NCBI GenBank assembly: GCA_020055645.1
Contig: CM034547.1
Location: forward strand, 70,962,884 to 71,026,883
Source: Tomocerus qinae
Lineage: Eukaryota; Arthropoda; Collembola; Entomobryomorpha; Tomoceridae
Direction: 5' to 3'
Length of the DNA: 64,000 bases
Both the position numbers and the translations under genes were made by a program. This document shows positions 55,480-64,000 of the stretch, one piece after another. The first letter of the stretch is position 1; each line of letters begins with the position of its first letter. Under the pieces are notes generated by a model, which was not told the origin of the DNA, did not search any database, and saw only the letters and a program-made list of their open reading frames with translations.

Positions 55480-56200
55480 CTATAGTACAAAGTTGTGCAA
55501 TGGTTAGATCGAAAGCTGACATGTCCATTTAAAAAGGTCATCTCCTGACAGGGGAAGTGGGTGATAAAATAACTGCAATTCTATACAACTTTTGTTCTAT
55601 TCATCCTACAAAGCAGTGCAATTAGCTGATTCGAAAGCTAACAGGTTGTGTGACACTTCCAAGCCAATGTTAGGCCGAGGGTTACGCGGTTTTGACTCAC
55701 TTATTATAAACTTCTCTGCTTTTAAATTTCCCTTTTCTACTTTTGGTTTATTCTTATTTATACCTACTTAAATTACAATTACATTATTTTTAGAATTTGA
55801 AAAAGTTTTTCATATTTAAGCGCACTCCAATCTGTTCAGTTTCAACCAACAGTCGTTAATTACTCAATTTCAATCATCCGTTTTATAGTTAAGGGGTTCC
55901 CGTTTGGAGTTTCCATTCTATGTTCATCGTCAAAGTTGTTCCGAATGAACGTGAAAATCCGAAATTAATGTCGGTTGGAAGGCAGAGGATTGGGCTATAC
56001 ATTTCTAGTTATTTTTAAATCTTGAACCCATCCCCCGGTTGGAGATTGAAACTGGTGTTGCCCATTTACGAACTGGAACTTCTATTTATTTATATTAGGA
56101 TTGTATACCTGAGCAGTCTAAGGCGTAACCGTTCGAAAGTTATCATATGCACAAGGATTTTCGGACGGACAGACTAACAGAGTAGAGTAATCTCTTTTTT
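55480..56200. mobile_element. Decayed relative of the 23.1-kb TIR element
   Basis: CTGACAGGGGAAGTGGGTG, GTTCTATTCATCCTACAAAG and, at the far side, TTCGGACGGACAGACTAACA correspond to words in 23105-23697, partly in reverse orientation. The borders and inverted ends cannot be set. Confidence 0.45.
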
Positions 56201-56937
56201 GAATAATGTTTGATATGCAATTGCAGAGGATGTAAGGATCGAATTCATGTGATGAATAAACCTATCTATCTCTCTCTACTGTAGTTCTACAATGGCAAAA
56301 AATCTTTTTTAATAGCACAAAAATTGTTTGATAAAAATAGTTTCAGTTGATCAGTTGAGTTTGTGTGCCAAATTAGGTTTTCACTGGAGACTATAAATGA
56401 TACTATTATAGCTATATTTTGGGCGGATATTTACACAAGCAAAATGATTTTCTAAATATATCTATTAACGGACAATTAAAAGAGATCTATTCATTGGTGA
56501 TTAATTGGTGTATGTAATCCGCGTCTTACATTGTGCAATTTTAAGAGAGAAAAACAGGATTGCCTACTTAGGTCTTTCCCAATGCTGATTACATGTACAC
56601 TAATGCATCTTACAACATCTGATAGAGATAGCAAATATATAATGGCTATGCCTAAAGAACCAATTAGTGTGTAATCAAATAAAATAGGATACAAGTGTAA
56701 ATGATGTATTTAGGTATCTATATGTATATGTTTGTGTATGATCCATGTAATGTGAGTGTGTGTAAGTGTGTATGAGTAATAGTACACATAGAACAGATCC
56801 AAACAATACAAGACAGTCGAAGGTGATGTCTGCAATTAATTCTTAAATTGTTTTACTTTGATTGGATGTTAAAACAACTAATTCTGTTTGTTAATACACT
56901 ACATTGAGTTCTACTATTGTGTATTAAAGTCTGTTAA
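56201..56937. other. Intergenic, nothing recognised
   Basis: AT-rich, with GTGTGTAAGTGTGTATGAG simple sequence near 56755. No gene. Confidence 0.4.
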
Positions 56938-57349
56938 GGGCCCAGTTCCTTTACATTTGGAAATCTCTGATGACTATCAAAATACATGTAAAAATTGTTT
57001 TACAACTCTTGGAATTCTGTCTAAAGTTCTTACCCGATTTCCTTGTGTGGCACATTTTTGGAATCCTGAATATATTGTCAACCACCCCATTGTACAAAAT
57101 ATACGATATTTAAATTTTCTAGCAGATTTTGTCGTTTACAAAATTATAATCGCAATAAGATATATTAATGAGTAAACATATCGTATATTTTGTACAATGA
57201 GGGGGTCTACAATATATCCAGGATTCCAAAACTGTGCCACGCAAGAAAATCGGGTAAGAACTTTAGACAGAATTCCAAGAGTTGTAAAACAATTTTTACA
57301 TGTATTTTGGTAGTCATCAGAGATTTCCAAATTTAAAGGAACTGGACTC
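56938..57349. mobile_element. 412-bp foldback element flanked by TTAA
   Basis: Arms of about 172 bases (to 57109 and from 57178) are inverted copies at over 90 percent identity, with a 68-base loop. TTAA lies directly outside both ends (56934-56937 and 57350-57353), followed inward by GGGCCCAGTTCC / GAGTCCAGTTCC. A TTAA target is typical of piggyBac and Kolobok superfamilies. Both arms read as open peptide in one frame (EISDDYQNTCKNCFTTLGIL), but a MITE origin is far more likely than a gene. Confidence 0.8.
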
Positions 57350-57353
57350 TTAA

Positions 57354-58454
57354 GTGTGAGAGAGAGAGCGCAATCTGGTATAAACACAGATCGCATAGTT
57401 ACATCAATTAGATTTAATGAAATCAGTTTTAATATATAGTACCAGGGGTCTAAAAGGTCGTAAATAATTGGCTCCCTAAGAATGGAATTCGTTTTCTATT
57501 AAAAATATTCTTCAAATAAAAACAAATTTATTTTATTTTATTAGAAAAAGTTCTAGAGATAGTAATTGGTTTTTAATAGTTTGATTTTCTATTAAATATA
57601 TTCTACAAATAACGATTGTCTGAGAAATGGCTTGGAAATTTTTAGAGAATAAAAATAATTTTGCGCTGAGAGCTTTTAAAATATTGTAATTTCGTTCTCT
57701 AAATATTTTCCTAGCCCGTTAGTACGGGCTCGGGCTTGGAAATAGTCAAAATCCTGTTTGATTACTGAATATAAATATAATGGAGAGCAGTAGGGAGAGT
57801 GTTTTTGAATGTTTGTGTAGGAATTGGATGAGATTTGAAATGGATTCCACTCCTCCCTCACCAATTATGTCATAAATTGAATTACTCAAGTAGGATGAAT
57901 TAAATCCCCACGCACATTTGCACGCCACAGTCAATGATTGCTTCACCTGAATTAATTGCACTAAACCAACTCAAAACTCCCTTTTACAATTCTTGCCAGT
58001 CAGTTCATTCAAGTTTAGAAGAGTCAGAGCAGAAGAGAAGCAAACCACTTGTTAACCCAGTCTGACTTGCCCACCTCACTATGTATGTGCACAACGTCTG
58101 CAATTCACGAACCACATCTCTCTAGCATCTACTTATAATCAAAACTAAACGGATGTAAAAAAGTAGCGTCAGGCTAGAAACTCAGGCCAAGACGCCATTC
58201 TTGAACCTAAAGTGAAGCTGCAGTACTACTAACTAGTGGAATCAGCTGTGAGCTCGGCCAATATACATTTAGTTGGAATTTTACTTTCCCAAACGCATAA
58301 CTCAATTAGGGAATTATGGCTCATGGCTTTTCACAAAGGTTCATACAGAAGGGTCACACGTGCACGTATACGTGGCCGTCTTTCCACAATTACTTTACCT
58401 TGTTTCAATTACCACTAAAAAAGACACAGACAATATGAACAACCCCTTGTTCCA
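57354..58454. other. Intergenic, no supported gene
   Basis: Several unrelated open frames under 75 codons (57676-57961 minus, 58236-58418 plus) without domains. Palindrome CCTAGCCCGTTAGTACGGGCTCGGGC near 57710 is imperfect. Confidence 0.35.
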
Positions 58455-58615
58455 CTTTCCGCCATATAAACAACCCAGTCCACAATTTTATTTCCATTGT
58501 CACCAACAGACAGACAGACAGACGGACAACGAATTGTTTATTAAGCATTCCGCCATTCAACAACTAAATCTCCAATTCTGTTTCAATTGCCACCAACATA
58601 CAGAGAGAGGCTAAG
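58455..58615. repeat. Diverged 90-bp direct duplication with CAGA microsatellite
   Basis: TTCCGCCATATAAACAACCC...CAATTTTATTTCCATTGTC is followed by TTCCGCCATTCAACAACTAA...CAATTCTGTTTCAATTGCC, each ending in ACCAACA and a CAGA-type run (CAGACAGACAGACAGACGG in the first). Confidence 0.7.
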
Positions 58616-59015
58616 GAGGCAGACAACCACCAAGCAATTCACACAAAAATTTCACTTTCTGGGTCAAAGCGACTTTGTTGTGTGTGATGTGCATTGGATT
58701 GGATATAGTTGCAGCATAGCCAACTAACGTCGTTAGTCAAATTGCAATATTGTTGTATTATTGTGATCTCAGTCTCCATTGTAATTTTAAATAATAACCA
58801 GGCCCATTTACTTTTTACCATCCTAACAAATACCTAACCAATAATCCTAAATAAGTGCTCCGAATGCGTACTATTTAGGAGACATAAAAAGCCCACCGTA
58901 TTAAATATTTAGGGTCTGTATTATTTATTAGTCTAGTTAGCTGGTGCAGACACAGGCCTAGGAAGGGTCACTTACACCGCCATTTCCAGTTACAATTTTT
59001 AAATGTATATTTATA
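58616..59015. other. Intergenic, nothing recognised
   Basis: No exon or repeat was recognised. Confidence 0.35.
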
Positions 59016-62000
59016 ACTAGTGAACCCAGCTAAGGGGGTGGAACCTAGCACACAAGTGAATTTCTTTAGGCCACCCATCACAGTAACAAAAACAATTCCA
59101 AAAATCATCGGTACTTCACTAAGGTTTTTATGTTAACCGGTACTACATATTTTTATTTAATTGTACAAAAAAGGTGTGCAAACTGGCACAAAGAAATCAA
59201 TGGGGCATTAAAAAGTAACAGCAACTCTACTAAAAAATGCTAAAAATATAAAATAATTTGTCGATTTAGCAGAACTAATTTGCATTAGAAGTTTTGAAAT
59301 TACATTACGATCATTACAAAATGTCTACGGAACAACTCATTTCGGTGGTTTAGAGGAAGTGAGCATGCGCATTTTGGTTTAAAGGAACCTGCATATATTA
59401 CGTGTGTAGTTGTTCGGGGAGGAGGAGGTGGAATCCAAAAGTGTTACAGTCAGCACTTGGGTTACAAGTTGGGGAGGGGGTTTTGCATTACGTAATGTAT
59501 GCAAGTTTCCTAAGCTCTCCTACCAGACATACATACATAGATAGATTGGTAAATTTATTGCTTTATCTCTTTTCTGTGTTTATAATATAAGAATCAGAAA
59601 TATATCGGGATTTAGGAAAAACGTAAAAGGCTATCCTAGCCTCTAGATTAGATGAGAATTAAAAGGTAACGAAAATAGTCTTAACTAAAAAAGTGTTAAG
59701 CACTATAAATGTGTTATCAGGTGAGTTAATTTTAATTATTTTAAAATTGTTTGTATGTCGGTTGGCTAGCGATGCTTATGCTGATAATGTCATGAGTTAA
59801 GGTTAAGGGTTATATGCACTTGTTGAGCTGTTTTGTCTCTCGTGAGTTCTCAGGGAGGTAGAAATAATTGTAAATGGTGTATCAATGTACCCAATAATTA
59901 TTTTTGTATTTTGTTAAACTGCTACTATTATTATTTATTGTTATTTAAAGAGATAGGGAATGTATGATTACTTACATGAACATATAATAATAATAATATT
60001 ATGCTGCTCTACAGTCCTAGAGGCATCTACTATATAATTTCTGTTTTATTATTGCAAATGTATAAATTCTGTTTTGTTATATATTTTGTTTTTGTTATTA
60101 CTATAATTGCTATATTATATAAACATGTATTAAAGTGGAGTATAGGATAGATTTATTGCCACGCGAGAGTTGTTTGGTGTATTATTGGGCTGCATGGTCG
60201 ACCTGGAGTGAATTGTCTGTGTCTGTGCGATGGAGTTGTAAGAATACAATAAAATAATTACAGCACAAGCCAACATTCACCTTCCATAATCTCCTCAACA
60301 TTAAAATGCAAGCTGACTAGCGTCTCTTCTGTTTGCACTGCAAATCTTCACTTCGCACTCGCCCCACATAAAGTTGCACCTCGGTTGGGCCATTGCTGTA
60401 ATAGGTCTACCTACCTTATGTTAAATGAAGGCTGTCTCACTTTTTAATTAAATTACACTTCATTTCCGTTTGACAAACAACCCATATTTTAAAACAAATA
60501 CACAATCCATGCAATAAATGGTCGGTCCCTACCTTATTAATTATATTTCACAATTTGGCGGGCTATTCATGACGCCCTCGCACATTGTGGAGGAAAGCTG
60601 CCTCGAATTGACAAGTATAAAAGAGGGGCGGGGCTTAACTTTGAATGTTCCTATACCACTAATGCTAAATATGCGATTTTAAAATCGCTATATCTAACGC
60701 TACGAACGCAGTCGGCCCTTATAACTAATACGTATTACTAATTCGAATGTAACGGTTCGAATGATGTATATGTCAATGCTCTCTGTCGATAGCGTCTGTA
60801 TTAAAAATGAATTCGAAAAATTAGAATAGGATTTTCAATGTAAAATTTAAACGGAAAAGAGAGCGCGCTCAGCTTTTAGACGTCAGCTTCAATACATGTA
60901 AGCTCCAGATAGTGCCTCGCTCGCCTCGCTTAGCAAGCGGCCGTGGGTGAAAAAGACTCGCATAATTGTAATTTTGTGGCATTTTTTCCTTTGCGCAAAA
61001 AGGAAGACTAACGCCTGCAATAAAATCCGCGCAATTTTAACTCTATATAATAAACACAAGGAAAAAATACTTACCAACCTATCTATTATCTATGTATGTA
61101 TCTATGTCTCTATGTATGTCTAGTAGGAGAGTCTAGGGAACCTGCATATATTATTGCGTAACGCAAAACCCACTCTCTCATGTGTATACCAAGTGCTGAC
61201 TGCAACACTTTTGAGTTCCTCCTCCTCCCATCAAGTGCACACGTAATATATGCATAGTCCTTAGAAGTAAAAAAGCAAAATACGCAAGCCCAATTCCTCT
61301 ACACCACCGAAATGAATCGTTTCATATTATTATATTATAGCATCAAAACAATATAAGAAATTTACATAAGAAGGTTAGGTTTAATGGTGAATTGTGATTG
61401 AATGGAAAATGATTAGCGAAAGGGGTCATTTTTTAGTAATGACGTGTGTAAGTAATGAGCGTATTAAATAGCATTTCAAAACTTCTAATCCAATTGGTTC
61501 TGCTATATCGACAAACTTATTTAACATTTTTAGTAGACTATCTGCGTTTACTTTTTATCACCCCCTTGATTCCTTTGTGCCAATTGGTACGCCTTTTTGT
61601 AGAATTAAATAACTGCAGTGGGGGCCACGATTTATTCTTTAAAAATATTTATTCGTAAGTTGTACTCATGAGATTTGTACGTTTTTCCAAAATCCCATGG
61701 GGAGTCTTATTTTTCTGATTTTAAAAGGGAGCTTTTTGGTGACTTTGTGGGATTTTTTTCAAAAATGGAGTCTTTTATTGTTCCCTATGTTTTATGCTAC
61801 GATCTACAGTTATTATTTTGGCTTAGAAAATTCTTTTTTATCAGGAAATTGGGGCTGCTCTACAGCTAATTTTTCCAACCACTGTAGAAAATAAAAGTAT
61901 AATAATTTAATTATACTTTGTATTAGAAAAGATAACATATTAACCTAAGGGATCTTTTCGAAATTGTTTTTATTACTGTGATGGATATCCTGCTGAATTT

Positions 62001-62041
62001 CTCTTGAGTGCCAGGTTTACCCCTTAGCTGGATTCACTAGT
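59016..62041. mobile_element. 3.0-kb element with very long inverted repeats
   Basis: The left end ACTAGTGAACCCAGCTAAGG is matched inverted at the right end (reverse complement ACTAGTGAATCCAGCTAAGG). Homology continues inward in the same order: GGCACAAAGAAATCAA, TAGAAGTTTTGAAAT, CATTTCGGTGG, CCTGCATATATTACGTG, GGTTTTGC-TTACG and AGACATACATA. The left arm spans about 59016-59560 and the right about 61065-62041. The right arm carries an extra block of about 350 bases near 61640-61990. The roughly 1.5-kb centre has no transposase-like frame. The end motif resembles the MITE at 24405-24595. It is non-autonomous, family unassigned, with no clear target duplication. Confidence 0.75.
60616..60633 (+). 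promoter_or_regulatory. TATA box with adjacent GC box, possible internal promoter
   Basis: TATAAAAG at 60616 is followed directly by AGGGGCGGGGC in AT-rich DNA, inside the 3-kb inverted-repeat element. The match to a TATA element is good, but no downstream coding frame supports transcription, so it may be chance. Confidence 0.2.
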
Positions 62042-62729
62042 TTTTTTATAACGTCAATGTTTTCATCGCGATAATTAACTAAACAATTAGTAAGGTTTTG
62101 ATTGGCCAAGGTTTCTGTTGAGATACCACTAATAGGGAATGTCCCATTTCCCACTGGGAATCTTAATTCTCAAGTAACAAAATACAATAGGGAATACAGG
62201 AAATAATGGTTCGATTATTTGGGCTGAATTCAGTTTTTTTGCTTCATAATATAAATAATTTCTAATTTCAAATAACTCATATTAGTCTCTGGTGTACAAG
62301 GGCTAAATGCAAAAAACCGAAATGAAAATCTATGCCGTTCTTGCCGAGACAACCTTAAATGTTACTGTACTAAATAAATGCCAAACAATACGGGTTGTTC
62401 GTCTATTGGTATAGGAAACCTGGCTATTGTGGTGGCTATGCATAGCTATGGTTGTGTGTGATGCTCTGGCTAGAGTCGACTAAAGATTCATTAGCAAATA
62501 AATGTATATTTACTTCCCCATCTGAGATCTGTCAGCAGGAAAACAATAGTAATGATTGCCATTTCAATGATTTTCCCATAGATTGGCTAGTGTACCTACT
62601 TATTATCCAAAGCAAAACAGGGTCGGAGCCAGAAATAAATTCTAGGTGGGCCCATAAAACTATATCTCAAATATATTGACAATTTTCTCTTGTTTTGGAC
62701 AAATACAAATAATGTTGACCCTTCAAAGC
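62042..62729. other. Intergenic, nothing recognised
   Basis: CATTTCCCACTGGGAATC at 62148 resembles CATTTCCCACTAGGAAATTT at 52534. No gene. Confidence 0.35.
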
Positions 62730-63260
62730 AAAAATTTTGGCGATTTTTGTTCCTTCAGACAAATATTTATCAATTTTGGCATTTTTAGACAAACATTAAG
62801 CAATTCTAGTGGCAATTATAGCCGTTAAGATAAAATATGTTGACAATTTTAGCTGTTTAGACAAACTGTTGGCAATTTTGGCTGTTTAGACAAACTGTTG
62901 GCAATTTTGGCCAATTAGACAAAGTATGTTGGCAATTTTAGCCGTTAAGACAAAATATATGTTGACAATTTTAACCGTTTAAACAAAATATGTTGACAAT
63001 TTTTGACATTTAGACAAAATATGTCAACAATTTTAGCCGTTTAGACAAAACTGTTGCCAATCTTAGCCATCAGCCGTTTAGACAAACATTATGGTAATTT
63101 TTGCCACTGAAACAAGCGTTTTGGCAATTTTTGCCATTTAAACAAACATTTTGGCAAATGTAGCCGTTTAGACAAAATTTTGTCTATTTTAGCTGTTTAG
63201 AAAAATATTTGGTAATTTTGACGTTTTAGACAACATTTTGGGCCTTTATTGCCCTTATAT
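62730..63260. repeat. Degenerate minisatellite of about 28-30 bp
   Basis: About 17 units around GTTGGCAATTTTGGCTGTTT plus AGACAAA, with length and base variation. It is older than the homogeneous arrays at 7.2 and 17.3 kb. Confidence 0.8.
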
Positions 63261-63392
63261 TAACAAAAATGTTTGCAGTTTTTGACCTCTTATTATCGCA
63301 AAAAGCATTAGCAATAATATTATGGTTAGTATTTGAGGGATAGTGTTTGGCCCCCTGACTGGCTACGAGTATGTGAGCATGGTTTGTGGTCT

Positions 63393-63650
63393 ATGATCAT
63401 GAGTTGTATGTACGAGATTTGGGACGCCTTGGAGGAACATGTCAGAGCAAATGAAGCCAGACGGGAAAAACGAGAGCATCAACTACATAGGCCACCACGA
63501 CGACCACGAAGAGATCACTCACGCACTGATTTATTATTTATTTACACGTACTTCTTTCACTCATCTAAAAACGGAGTCGTTAAATCTGCACTAGATAGAA
63601 ACTCATGCAATGCAGTTTGCACTTGCTCTCCAAATAGTTATTACATTTAA
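63393..63650 (+). CDS. Unrecognised Arg-rich open frame, possible exon
   Basis: ATG at 63393 opens MIMSCMYEIWDALEEHVRAN, then EARREKREHQLHRPPRRPRR, DHSRTD, and runs to a stop at 63650. The first 45 codons are GC-richer, strongly charged and look like coding sequence (acidic helix followed by a basic Pro-Arg stretch). The rest is AT-rich and probably non-coding, so the true exon may end before about 63530. No family is recognised. Confidence 0.3.
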   Translation: MIMSCMYEIWDALEEHVRANEARREKREHQLHRPPRRPRRDHSRTDLLFIYTYFFHSSKNGVVKSALDRNSCNAVCTCSPNSYYI

Positions 63651-64000
63651 ACTATATTTTAGAAAACTAACTATTTTCGTTCTGTAAATTATTATCCGAA
63701 CTGCTTATCAGTATTGAGCAGTTAACGTAAATAAGTGCGTGTAGGTGAATATAGTGATGCACTAACTTTGCAAGAGTTTGAACACCCCTTCACAATAAAT
63801 GTTGTGATAATGTATTCAGTCCAAGTTGACATTTGTTGTCAACTGATCTTACATTTAAGATTTGCCATAAATGACACCGTATTAAGCAAGTTAATAGATA
63901 ACTTACTAGATTATTAATTTAAAATTAATTAGTTATGAGAATTAATGAAATATATTCAAGTAGAGAATAAATGAAAGTTTAAACTAGTCACAGTGTTACG

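Noticed and set aside
60889-61077. Minus-strand frame within the 3-kb inverted-repeat element as transposase remnant
   Set aside because: Only 62 codons, with no DDE/D-like or zinc-finger features.
1-64000. tRNA and rRNA genes
   Set aside because: I looked for T-loop-like GGTTCGAAT and conserved rRNA words. TTCGAAT occurs only in foldback tips and other contexts without a cloverleaf.

Overview
The window is AT-rich animal nuclear DNA, probably from an arthropod. The grounds are split genes with GT-AG introns, a metazoan-style PDZ scaffold gene, a degraded LINE with an FADD reverse-transcriptase motif, many hairpin-forming MITEs and several long minisatellites. I see no rRNA, tRNA, operon or bacterial-style gene. 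The species cannot be fixed from sequence alone.

Only one host gene is well supported. It lies on the minus strand at 42757-46637, in three coding exons (46637-46397, 45290-43731, 42974-42757). They join in phase through GT-AG junctions into a 672-residue protein: a long Ser- and acid-rich region followed by one C-terminal class I PDZ domain, split by the last intron. Its introns are packed with short mobile elements and hairpins. Weaker gene pieces, all on the minus strand unless stated, are a 44-codon exon at 32340-32472 with a strong donor, a possible second exon at 31765-31958, a 45-base microexon at 2372-2416, a short stretch resembling the last catalytic helix of a rhomboid protease (28156-28329), and a plus-strand Arg-rich frame at 63393-63650.

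Layout. 1-6.9 kb: intergenic DNA with MITEs and two strong foldback elements (5823-6083, 6136-6829). 6.9-18.1 kb: a repeat-dominated block with a 22-bp minisatellite, elements ending in an AGCTCGCC/GGCGAGCT hairpin and carrying 40-bp or 29-bp arrays, a 999-bp unit repeated in tandem 2.6 times (10551-13185), and a 2.7-kb 27-bp minisatellite (13739-16440). 18-25 kb: MITEs, including a 2.1-kb element inserted in another with a 6-bp target duplication. 28.7-31.8 kb: a Helitron/Helentron-like element carrying a (TG)n tract, a 31-bp minisatellite with higher-order structure and a G-rich 51-bp array. 36.7-42.5 kb: hAT-type MITEs, an LTR-retroelement remnant and a 690-bp foldback. 42.7-46.7 kb: the PDZ gene. 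47-49.6 kb: a 27-bp-TIR element and a 5'-truncated LINE. 50-59 kb: mostly intergenic, with a perfect 198-bp tandem duplication and a TTAA-flanked foldback. 59.0-62.0 kb: a 3-kb element with very long inverted repeats. 62.7-63.3 kb: a degenerate minisatellite.

Adding the coordinates of the clear tandem arrays gives roughly a sixth of the window. Most of the rest outside the PDZ gene is transposon-derived or featureless AT-rich DNA. Most long open frames come from minisatellites whose unit is a multiple of three, or from the strand opposite real exons, and are not genes.
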